A stretch of DNA of 64,000 nucleotides from an uncultured Clostridiaceae bacterium (lineage in GTDB: Bacteria > Bacillota > Clostridia > TANB77 > CAG-465), in assembly GCA_947169155.1 (NCBI GenBank), contig CAMVON010000007.1, positions 47,057 to 111,056 on the forward strand, written 5' to 3'. Made by a program: the position numbers and the translations under genes. Shown one piece after another: positions 27,548-34,737 of the stretch; the stretch's first letter is position 1, and every line of letters starts with the position of its first letter. The notes under the pieces were generated by a model that did not search any database, was not told the origin of the DNA, and was given only the letters and a program-made list of their open reading frames with translations.

Positions 27548-28471
27548 ATGAAAATTAATTATATAGCAAAAGAACAAGACAAAGATAAAAAGTTAAAAGA
27601 TATATTAAAACGTAGATTGTATATTTCTTCTGAACTACTTAAAAAGTTAAAATATGCAGATACAATATATGTAAATGGAAAACTTACTTATACTAACTAC
27701 CTAGTGCAAGTTAATGACAATATTGAAGTAGATTTAGAAAAATATATAACTAACAAAAAAGACCAAAAGTTTGAAGATAAGTTTGAACTAGTAGATAAGC
27801 CAATAGATATACTTTACGAGGATGATTATTTGCTAATAGTAAACAAACCAGCCAACATGCCTACTCATCCAAGTGCAGATAACTATACAAATACACTATC
27901 TAATATAGTTGCAAGCTATCTAAAAAAACAAGGAATATACAATGTACATATTATTACTAGACTAGATAAAAACACTACAGGAATATGTATATTTGCAAAA
28001 AATGAATATGTACAAGAATTATTTGTAAAAAAGAAACATAAAATAAACATACAAAAAGAATACACTGCAATAGTAGACGGAATAATTGAAGAAGATCACG
28101 GAATAATTGAGAAAAACATTGCAAGAATGGATAACACTATCCTATTAAGACATACAGTACCAGATACAGAAGGTGACTATGCAAAAACTGAATATACAGT
28201 TTTAGAAAGAAACAAAGAGAAAAACTACACAATACTCAATGTACAACTACACACTGGTAGAACTCACCAAATCCGTGTTCATATGATTAGCATTGGACAC
28301 ATACTTTTAGGTGATACACTTTATGCAGAGTATTACAACAAAGAAAACATAGATAAATTAATAGGCAGGCAAGCACTTCACGCAAGAAAAGTTACTATGA
28401 CCCATCCAATCACTGAGGAAACACTTGTTGTTGAAGCACCTCTACCTGAAGATATGGAAAGGTTAATGTAG
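27548..28471 (+). CDS. RluA-family rRNA/tRNA pseudouridine synthase
   Basis: 307 residues: an N-terminal S4-like RNA-binding segment (residues 14-60), then the catalytic domain with LLIVNKPANMPTHPS and IITRLDKNTTGICIFAKN, whose Asp is the catalytic nucleophile, and the TGRTHQIRVHM block. The target base cannot be assigned. It heads a plus-strand unit with three small genes behind it and is divergent from the tRNA methyltransferase gene. A second RluA-type enzyme lies at 32409-33113. Confidence 0.92.
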   Translation: MKINYIAKEQDKDKKLKDILKRRLYISSELLKKLKYADTIYVNGKLTYTNYLVQVNDNIEVDLEKYITNKKDQKFEDKFELVDKPIDILYEDDYLLIVNKPANMPTHPSADNYTNTLSNIVASYLKKQGIYNVHIITRLDKNTTGICIFAKNEYVQELFVKKKHKINIQKEYTAIVDGIIEEDHGIIEKNIARMDNTILLRHTVPDTEGDYAKTEYTVLERNKEKNYTILNVQLHTGRTHQIRVHMISIGHILLGDTLYAEYYNKENIDKLIGRQALHARKVTMTHPITEETLVVEAPLPEDMERLM

Positions 28472-28497
28472 AGTATTAAACAGAAAGGTAGATAAAA

Positions 28498-28686
28498 ATG
28501 CAAATAGACATAGAAAAAGAAATTTTAAATCAAGGCGGAAGCACAATAGTAGCCCAGTTCATAGATGAAGCATTGCAGACTCAAAACGAGAGGTTACAAA
28601 TGATGGAATATTTAAAAACAATACAATTCAAAACAGTAAGCGAGTTGAAAATAATAGAGAAAGCAAACGAAATAATGGGTATATAG
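28498..28686 (+). CDS. Small protein of unknown function
   Basis: 62 residues, acidic and helical (MQIDIEKEILNQGGSTIVAQ), no Cys, no membrane segment. It has a plausible ribosome site (AAAGGTAG) and follows the pseudouridine synthase by 26 bases in the same direction. No family recognised. Confidence 0.6.
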   Translation: MQIDIEKEILNQGGSTIVAQFIDEALQTQNERLQMMEYLKTIQFKTVSELKIIEKANEIMGI

Positions 28687-28696
28687 GAGTATAAAT

Positions 28697-28918
28697 ATGG
28701 ATATTATAGAAGAAAAATTGAAAGAACTCTTGATAAAGTGTATGGAGAAAAAAATGTCATTAGATACAATAGTCCAAGTAATAAATTTGAGCCAATTGCC
28801 AATAGAAGTTCATACAATAGAAAAATTAATTCAAGAAACACCACAACTGGACGAATATCAATTTAGGCAAAAAATAGGAAAAATAATAGAACAACTTCCT
28901 AAGGGGGAAAAAGAATGA
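28697..28918 (+). CDS. Small helical protein of unknown function
   Basis: 73 residues, predicted helical with regularly spaced Leu/Ile (DIIEEKLKELLIKCMEKKM). Ribosome site AGGAG. It lies 10 bases after the preceding small gene and overlaps the next start by four bases (ATGA type), which suggests translational coupling. Confidence 0.62.
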   Translation: MDIIEEKLKELLIKCMEKKMSLDTIVQVINLSQLPIEVHTIEKLIQETPQLDEYQFRQKIGKIIEQLPKGEKE

Positions 28919-29274
28919 TAAAAAAAGTTGATTATTCATATTCAGATATTAGAGACTCACGCATTAATTACTATATTGATCAAAGAGATAATCTAAACAA
29001 TAAAAATATAGAAAGCTATAATGACTATATTACGGATGAAGTAATAGGCAAATATGGTTTCTTAAATGAAATAGAAGAGTTCTTTAATATATTGGCGATT
29101 TGTGTTGGTATGGCAAAAATTAATTGCTATGATGAGTACATCTTTAACGAAATAAAAATTATGATAGAAAAATATAAAAACAAACAATATGATAAATATT
29201 TATATGATTTAAATGACAAAGTAACTATTAATAGTGATATAAACACTATTGAAATATACTTAAAAAGACGCTAA
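28915..29274 (+). CDS. Small protein of unknown function
   Basis: 119 residues, rich in Tyr, Asn, Ile and Asp (DSRINYYIDQRDNLNNKNI), with a hydrophobic helix at about 57-72 (FFNILAICVGMAKI). Ribosome site AAGGGGG. It is the last gene of the unit and its stop lies in the terminator. The texture recalls small immunity-type proteins, but I cannot support that. No toxin gene is adjacent. Confidence 0.6.
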   Translation: MIKKVDYSYSDIRDSRINYYIDQRDNLNNKNIESYNDYITDEVIGKYGFLNEIEEFFNILAICVGMAKINCYDEYIFNEIKIMIEKYKNKQYDKYLYDLNDKVTINSDINTIEIYLKRR

Positions 29275-29292
29275 ATAAAGCGTCTTTTTTTA
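29262..29292 (+). terminator. Terminator of the pseudouridine synthase operon
   Basis: 9-bp stem (29264-29272 with 29279-29287), 6-base loop, U-run after it. The last stop codon is in the left arm/loop. Confidence 0.9.
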
Positions 29293-29343
29293 TTTGGAAT
29301 TTCACATGCCATTCAAAGACAAATTTTCGGTGTATTCCACTGT

Positions 29344-29379
29344 AAAAAAAGATGCAGATTATTCTGCATCTTCTTTTTT
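29344..29379 (-). terminator. Terminator, copy 1 of a 35-base repeat
   Basis: 10-bp stem (29349-29358 with 29363-29372), 4-base loop, U7 tail on the minus strand. Bases 29345-29379 are identical to 30405-30439. The hairpin includes the end of the EcsC-like gene. Confidence 0.9.
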
Positions 29380-30315
29380 CATTTTAGTAGGTTTTACTTC
29401 TTCAATATTTATTATGTTTTCGTCATCTTTATTGTTTGGATTACTTAATTTCGTATCTTGTAATGTTTTCTTTAATTTTTCACAGCATGGTTTAAATGAT
29501 ACATATGTTATTCCACCACCAATAATACCACCTACAACTGGTATAGATTTTTTAAAGAATCCAGCAAACACTTCCTTAGTTAGTCTAACATTAAACCATT
29601 TAGCAACTGATTTTACAATTGGATAAATAGTACCTTTAGTTAGTGCTGTATGAATTAGCTTTTTCTCAACGCCTAATCCTAGTGCTTTTGCCATAGATTT
29701 TAAAGCTGCATTTGCTCCTGCAACCCCATACATTACACCCATACATATAATTAATGTGTTCATAGTGGCAGAATCTAATAATTGTGCTTCTTCTATATCT
29801 ATTTCTGGGAACCCATATAAATATAATAATTTTTGAGTTGCCCTTAGCATATATCCATAATATTGTGCTATGTCTGTTGGTAAAGTTGCAGCCATTGCAA
29901 TTCCCCCAGGTATACTTAAAGCTGTAGATATGCCTGAAACGCATAATCTTTCATATTGAATTACACTATCTGCTATTTTGTTTATTTCTTCTAATGAAAT
30001 ATTTTCATGTGCAGGATTAAACTCTATTATTTTATCTATTGTTTCTTTTGAATACTTCTTTCCAAATTCTTTCTTAATAAATTCTGCACGATTAATTTTT
30101 ATTCCTGGAACTTTTAAGCCCATGATAATAACATCTTCTATTGTTACTTGACCATCTCCGTTTTGATCAAGTACTTTAGTTACATTTTCCTTACCTTTAT
30201 CTATTGAATCTGAAGCTTTACTTTTAATTGTTTTAGCTGTCTTTGAAATATCTTTTTGAGCTTTTTTTGCAAATTTAGAAACATTATTACCAATGTTTTT
30301 AATATCATTTTTCAT
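29359..30315 (-). CDS. EcsC-like protein with an EF-hand loop
   Basis: 318 residues. The N-terminal 45 residues are Lys-rich and helical. A canonical EF-hand loop DQNGDGQVTIED occupies residues 50-61, with D50, N52, D54 and D61 in calcium positions. The middle part (SGISTALSIPGGIAMAATLP, then DIAQYYGYMLRATQKLLYLYGF) resembles the EcsC family. A glycine-rich segment (PVVGGIIGGGITY) near 270 may contact membrane. Function unknown. The last six residues (KKEDAE) come from the terminator repeat and are shared with the next gene. Confidence 0.72.
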   Translation of the reverse strand: MKNDIKNIGNNVSKFAKKAQKDISKTAKTIKSKASDSIDKGKENVTKVLDQNGDGQVTIEDVIIMGLKVPGIKINRAEFIKKEFGKKYSKETIDKIIEFNPAHENISLEEINKIADSVIQYERLCVSGISTALSIPGGIAMAATLPTDIAQYYGYMLRATQKLLYLYGFPEIDIEEAQLLDSATMNTLIICMGVMYGVAGANAALKSMAKALGLGVEKKLIHTALTKGTIYPIVKSVAKWFNVRLTKEVFAGFFKKSIPVVGGIIGGGITYVSFKPCCEKLKKTLQDTKLSNPNNKDDENIINIEEVKPTKMKKEDAE

Positions 30316-30404
30316 TCATTACCACCTAATCCTTTCATAAAATAACCTTTATTTTGTTTGCTATGTATCTATTATATCACTATTTTGTACACGTTTCAAC
30401 AAAT

Positions 30405-30439
30405 AAAAAAGATGCAGATTATTCTGCATCTTCTTTTTT
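30405..30439 (-). terminator. Terminator, copy 2 of the 35-base repeat
   Basis: Identical to 29345-29379: 10-bp stem (30409-30418 with 30423-30432), 4-base loop, U6 tail. It contains the last codons and stop of the HAD hydrolase gene. Confidence 0.9.
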
Positions 30440-31156
30440 GTTCCAAAGTGACTTTGTTTTATTAAATGTTGTTACTTGAATACCTTTAGTTTTGAATATC
30501 TTATTGGTTATTCGTATTATTGCTCTAACTATTAAGCTGTTACCAATGTAGATATAAGGTAGTCCAAGTCTGAAAGATGTGATGATATCATCAGATAAAT
30601 TATTTCCAATGATGCATGCTCTACCATCATGTGTTTGAACATTTTCTTTAATAAATTTGTTTTTGTTTTTCTTTAGTGTAGAAAAGGTTAAGTCTAGATT
30701 GTTGTTTTTTAAGTCTTTTTCTAAATTGTTTACAAGGTCTACTGGTGCATATACATTTTTAGTAACTATTTGGATACTATAGCCTTCTTTTAAAATATCT
30801 CTTAGAGTTTCATTATAAACATGTCTTAATTCTTTTTTAGCTAGTATTCCGTACAATATTGCGTACTTATATTTTAATTGCCTCATTGTATATTTACTAA
30901 ATAATGAATAAACTTTAAGTCTTAGTTTTAGACCAGTATAGCCATTACCAAAAACATCTAGCTTATTTATCTTCCACAAAAGCTTATCTATAGCTGTAAC
31001 AAATTTACTGTTTCTAAATAATGTTGAAATAATTATATTGTCTATTTTTTCAAAGTCTATCAACGTCCCATCTAGGTCTATGATAAGTAATTTAGAATCT
31101 TTCAATTTTTGTATCGTTTTTTTATCATAGTCAGATAAAAATTTTGAGTTTGTCAT
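30419..31156 (-). CDS. HAD-superfamily hydrolase
   Basis: 245 residues. Motif I is intact (LLIIDLDGTLIDF, D27 and D29), motif II Thr is probably in YSIQIVTKNVYAP at about 120-130, and the C-terminal acidic motif is GNNLSDDIITSFRLGLPYI at about 190-208. It is probably a small-molecule phosphatase of unknown substrate. It lies directly upstream of the EcsC-like gene but is separated from it by its own terminator. It ends in the same six residues (KKEDAE) as that neighbour. Confidence 0.82.
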   Translation of the reverse strand: MTNSKFLSDYDKKTIQKLKDSKLLIIDLDGTLIDFEKIDNIIISTLFRNSKFVTAIDKLLWKINKLDVFGNGYTGLKLRLKVYSLFSKYTMRQLKYKYAILYGILAKKELRHVYNETLRDILKEGYSIQIVTKNVYAPVDLVNNLEKDLKNNNLDLTFSTLKKNKNKFIKENVQTHDGRACIIGNNLSDDIITSFRLGLPYIYIGNSLIVRAIIRITNKIFKTKGIQVTTFNKTKSLWNKKEDAE

Positions 31157-31224
31157 TGGACCACCTCCTCAATTATTTTTAATACCCTTTTATTATACCA
31201 TATTTTGCTTTTCTTTACAAGAAA

Positions 31225-31249
31225 AAGGAGGCACAATACTTGTGTCTCC
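31225..31249 (-). terminator. Terminator of the prfB operon
   Basis: 10-bp stem with one mismatch (31227-31236 with 31240-31249), 3-base loop, U5 tail on the minus strand. Confidence 0.75.
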
Positions 31250-31299
31250 TCTATTTTAGTTTACATTTTTATTATTTTTGTTTTTTACTTTTTTCTTCT

Positions 31300-32409
31300 T
31301 TATTTATTATTTTTAGAATTAAATTTTAAATATTCATAAATGAAATCATCTATCTTGCCATCCATTACTGCTTGAACATTTCCTGTTTCATAGTTTGTTC
31401 TATGGTCTTTTACTAAAGTGTATGGACAAAATACATATGAACGAATTTGAGAACCCCATGCAATATCTGATGTTTCACCTTTAATGTTATTTATTTCTTT
31501 TTGGTGATTTTCTTGCTCAAGTTTATATATTTTTGCTTTTAACATCTTCATTGCATATTCTCTGTTTTGCATTTGAGATCTTTCTGTTTGGCAAGTAACT
31601 ACTATTCCTGTAGGTAAATGTCTAAGTCTTACTGCAGATGAAGTCTTGTTTACATGTTGTCCACCTGCACCACTTGCACGATATACATCCATTTCAATAT
31701 CTTCTGGCTTAATATCTACTACAATTTCATCTGAAATTTCTGGTAGAACTTCAAGTGCTGCAAAAGAAGTATGTCTTCTACTGTTTGCATCAAATGGTGA
31801 AATACGTACAAGTCTATGTACTCCTGCCTCACCTTTTAGATATCCATAAGCATTGTCTCCAGAAACTAGAAAAGATACAGATTTAACTCCTGCTTCTTCT
31901 CCATCTTGATAGTCTAGTTCTTCTACTTTATACTCATTTGCTTGTGCCCATCTAGTATACATTCTGTAAAGCATTAGTGCCCAGTCTTGAGACTCTGTTC
32001 CACCTGCTCCTGGATGTATAGTTACAATTGCGTTATTTTTATCATAAGGGTCTGAAAGAAGAATTGATACTTCTAGTTTTTCAAGGTCATTTGTTAATTT
32101 AGATGTTAAACGTTTTGCCTCTTTAAAAGAATCATTATCATTTTCTTCTTGAGCAAGTTCTAAATATGTTTTAGCTTCACTATATTCTTCTTCTGCTTTT
32201 TCATATTTAGATACATCTGCTTTTAATCCTTTAAGATCTGTTAATATTTTAGATGATTCTTTCATATTATCCCAGAAACCATCTTTGAAAGTTTCTTTTT
32301 CAAGTTCTTCTACTTTTTGTTTCTTTTCTTCTACTTTTATTGCGTTTTTTAATGTGTTTAATTTTTCTTCTAGCGCTTCTAGTTCTAGTCTTATGCTATC
32401 AAAATCCAT
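31300..32409 (-). CDS. prfB: Peptide chain release factor 2
   Basis: 369 residues in one open frame. GGQ catalytic motif in YRASGAGGQHVNKTSSAVR; the stop-recognition region includes HRLVRISPFDANSRRHTSF. It releases proteins at UGA and UAA. The programmed +1 frameshift with an in-frame UGA near codon 25, found in many bacteria, is absent: the N-terminus reads straight through. It overlaps the upstream pseudouridine synthase gene by one base. Confidence 0.96.
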   Translation of the reverse strand: MDFDSIRLELEALEEKLNTLKNAIKVEEKKQKVEELEKETFKDGFWDNMKESSKILTDLKGLKADVSKYEKAEEEYSEAKTYLELAQEENDNDSFKEAKRLTSKLTNDLEKLEVSILLSDPYDKNNAIVTIHPGAGGTESQDWALMLYRMYTRWAQANEYKVEELDYQDGEEAGVKSVSFLVSGDNAYGYLKGEAGVHRLVRISPFDANSRRHTSFAALEVLPEISDEIVVDIKPEDIEMDVYRASGAGGQHVNKTSSAVRLRHLPTGIVVTCQTERSQMQNREYAMKMLKAKIYKLEQENHQKEINNIKGETSDIAWGSQIRSYVFCPYTLVKDHRTNYETGNVQAVMDGKIDDFIYEYLKFNSKNNK

Positions 32410-33113
32410 TATTTAATCACATCCCATATTTTATCTCTTTTTTCAAGTTCTGTTGGTTTAAACTCAAATTCTAAGTATTCGTCTTTTGTTGGATGGAAAA
32501 AGGATAAATAATATGAAAATAGTGCTAAGTTTTGCCCTACTTTATTTACCTTTTGTCCATATTTAATATCTCCATAAAGTGGATGTCCGATATTTGCAAA
32601 TTGTAATCTAATTTGGTGATGACGTCCAGTATGAAGATCTATATCTACAAGTGAATAATCTTTACCATTATATGTAAAATTCTTTAATACTTTATATTCA
32701 AGTATTGCTTCTTTAGAACCTTTTGTAGTACTATCTACAACTCTAGACATATTTAGTCTTTCATTTTTTACTAAATAGTTTCTAAGTTCTACTTTTTGAT
32801 CACTTACTGGTAGAGTTCCATTTACTACTGCAAGATATCTTTTCTTTACGTTCTTTTGTCTAATATACTCAGATATTCTTGATGCAGCTTTAGAAGTTTT
32901 GGCAAATACCATTACTCCCCCTACCATTCTATCTAGTCTATGTACAAGTCCTAAATATACATTTCCTGGTTTATTGTATTTTACCTTAATGTATTCTTTT
33001 ACAATAGTTAGCATATCTTTATCTCCAGTTTTATCCTCTTGAGTAGGAATGCCTGGCTCTTTGACTACAACTATTATGTGATTGTCCTCATATAATATTT
33101 TTAAATCTTCCAT
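32409..33113 (-). CDS. RluA-family pseudouridine synthase
   Basis: 234 residues, catalytic domain only with no S4 segment. LYEDNHIIVVVKEPGIPTQ near the start and LGLVHRLDRMVGGVMVFAKT at about 58-77 with the catalytic Asp, then TGRHHQIRLQF. The target is unknown. It is shorter than the other RluA-type protein here and lacks the extra RNA-binding part, so it probably modifies a different RNA. Confidence 0.9.
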   Translation of the reverse strand: MEDLKILYEDNHIIVVVKEPGIPTQEDKTGDKDMLTIVKEYIKVKYNKPGNVYLGLVHRLDRMVGGVMVFAKTSKAASRISEYIRQKNVKKRYLAVVNGTLPVSDQKVELRNYLVKNERLNMSRVVDSTTKGSKEAILEYKVLKNFTYNGKDYSLVDIDLHTGRHHQIRLQFANIGHPLYGDIKYGQKVNKVGQNLALFSYYLSFFHPTKDEYLEFEFKPTELEKRDKIWDVIK

Positions 33114-33130
33114 ATATGCTCCTTAAATAC

Positions 33131-33156
33131 GAAAAAACTCCACTTAATGTGGAGTT
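33131..33156 (-). terminator. Terminator of rpmF
   Basis: 8-bp stem (33136-33143 with 33149-33156), 5-base loop, U6-7 tail overlapping the stem base on the minus strand. Confidence 0.88.
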
Positions 33157-33165
33157 ACTTTTTTA

Positions 33166-33360
33166 TTAAGCGTTTTCTTTTTCAGCTTTAATTTCAACTA
33201 CTTGTTTTTTGTTGTAATATCCACAAGAAGGACATGCTTTGTGTGAAAGTACTGGTTCACCACAATTTGGGCAAGTAGATAGATTAGTTTCTTCTAATTT
33301 CCATGTAGATCTTTTTAAATGTGTTCTTTGTTTTGACCATCTTCTTTTTGGTTGTGCCAT
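33166..33360 (-). CDS. rpmF: Ribosomal protein L32
   Basis: 64 residues. Starts MAQPKRRWSKQRTHLKRS, with a zinc ribbon C30-x2-C33 and C43-x2-C46. It is thus the zinc-binding form. A perfect AAGGAGG ribosome site and a consensus promoter precede it. The YceD-family gene that often precedes rpmF is absent; the gene is monocistronic. Confidence 0.97.
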   Translation of the reverse strand: MAQPKRRWSKQRTHLKRSTWKLEETNLSTCPNCGEPVLSHKACPSCGYYNKKQVVEIKAEKENA

Positions 33361-33440
33361 TTCTAAATTCCCTCCTTAAAAGCCTTATACGACTATGTTT
33401 CCATAGGTACTACCTTTTCAAATTAATTTGTTACTCGTAT

Positions 33441-33469
33441 ATTATACAATAGTTGTTAAAGAATGTCAA
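33441..33469 (-). promoter_or_regulatory. Consensus sigma-A promoter of rpmF
   Basis: On the minus strand: TTGACA (33464-33469), 17-base spacer, TATAAT (33441-33446). The rest of the 297-base gap between 33360 and 33657 is AT-rich. A plus-strand TATAAT at 33597-33602 without a good -35 probably serves the divergent gene. Confidence 0.88.
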
Positions 33470-33656
33470 CAAATAAAGAAGAAATAAATAATAATTTTCC
33501 ATAATATTTTTAATGATTTTTTTGTCTATTTTTGTTTTTTTGTGTATTTTTTATGTAAATTTTAATGTTTTACTTTATTTTTATACCAAAGTATAGTATA
33601 ATAATTAAGTCACATAATTAGTTTTTAATGCCGAACATAATAAGGAGGTAGTTTTA

Positions 33657-34343
33657 ATGTTAAGTTACGAAAGAATTTTCGAACTGCTACAAATTGAGAC
33701 TCAGCATGATGACAGCCGTGCACTAAGAATTATGTCTTGTGAGAATCCTATAAAAGACCTATATGTTTACGAGCTTGCTCGTATTAAAAGGAAGTACGAT
33801 ATTAGTACAATTGACTTTATCTCTACTCTTGCAACATGCATAAAAGAGTATAATGATGAGGTTGCAAAACATCTTAAAGGCCAAACTATTTCAATGCATT
33901 CAAAAAATAAGACAATATATTTGTCTGATGAGCTAATACAAAATGCAATTAATGAAATATCTACAATTACAGACACATTAAGAGCTATTGTTCTTAATAA
34001 TGACTATAATTTTACTCTACTTAGAAGTCTTCAACGTATGAAAGTAGATAATTTTATTGCTGTATTACAGATATGTGGGCTTGTAGATTTAAGCAACAAT
34101 CAATTTAGGTCAAAAATTTTATCTAGGATTCAAAACATCAAAGAGCAAGTAAGTAATTACTGCGATGAGAGGATGCCACAAGAGAAACTCGAAGAAGAAT
34201 TCGTATCACACTTAGACTACTTTACAAAGCAAAAGCAGATGATTGATCAAATGCAAGGTGAAGATTTTTTAGTATACGTGATTATGTTCGACACTCGAAG
34301 ATATAAACACAACAGAAAAATTAAATCTTTAACTTATTATTAA
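33657..34343 (+). CDS. Soluble protein of unknown function
   Basis: 228 residues, predicted mostly helical, no signal or membrane segment. AAGGAGG ribosome site eight bases upstream. Arg codons CGT/CGA are more common here than in its neighbours, and the C-terminus is basic (FDTRRYKHNRKIKS). I recognise no family. It stands alone behind its own promoter region, divergent from rpmF, and 51 bases before the DUF1294 gene. Confidence 0.68.
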   Translation: MLSYERIFELLQIETQHDDSRALRIMSCENPIKDLYVYELARIKRKYDISTIDFISTLATCIKEYNDEVAKHLKGQTISMHSKNKTIYLSDELIQNAINEISTITDTLRAIVLNNDYNFTLLRSLQRMKVDNFIAVLQICGLVDLSNNQFRSKILSRIQNIKEQVSNYCDERMPQEKLEEEFVSHLDYFTKQKQMIDQMQGEDFLVYVIMFDTRRYKHNRKIKSLTYY

Positions 34344-34394
34344 TTGCATAATTTTGGTTAATTTAATATAATTTTAGTAAAGGAGTGAAATGAT

Positions 34395-34694
34395 ATGGAA
34401 CTAAATAACGAGTTTTTGAAGTTCTTCCTAATTTATTACCTTGTAATCAACATAGTTGGTTTCTTATCTATGGGACTTGATAAGTATAAAGCAAAGCACA
34501 ATCATTGGAGAATTCCAGAAAAAACTTTGTTACTTATCCCATTATTTTTAGGAAGTGTTGGTTCACTTATTGGTATGTACACATTCAGACACAAGACTAA
34601 ACATCCACAATTTAAGTATGGTATACCGGCTATACTAGTAATAAATGTTATATGTATCTATTTTATAGTTACAAAACTTATTCTAGCAAGCTGA
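34395..34694 (+). CDS. DUF1294 membrane protein
   Basis: 99 residues with three to four membrane helices. The family pattern is clear: SMGLDKYKAKHNHWRIPEKT at about 25-44, then LGSVGSLIGMYTFRHKTKHPQF at about 55-76. The family is widespread with no assigned role. Ribosome site AAAGGAG. It ends in a shared terminator with the convergent argS gene. Confidence 0.9.
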   Translation: MELNNEFLKFFLIYYLVINIVGFLSMGLDKYKAKHNHWRIPEKTLLLIPLFLGSVGSLIGMYTFRHKTKHPQFKYGIPAILVINVICIYFIVTKLILAS

Positions 34695-34696
34695 AA

Positions 34697-34732
34697 AAAG
34701 ACAGGATTAGTATTTATCCTGTCTTTCTTTTT
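34697..34732. terminator. Bidirectional terminator between the DUF1294 gene and argS
   Basis: 11-bp stem (34697-34707 with 34716-34726), U-rich on the plus strand (TTTCTTTTT) and A-run on the other side giving U6 for the minus strand. Confidence 0.88.
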
Positions 34733-34737
34733 ATCTA

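Noticed and set aside
27470..27577. N-terminal extension of the tRNA methyltransferase
   Set aside because: It would cross the divergent promoter and overlap the start of the opposite gene; the family begins near the chosen ATG.
28915..29274. Immunity protein of a toxin system
   Set aside because: Only a loose resemblance in composition; no toxin gene or matching motif nearby.
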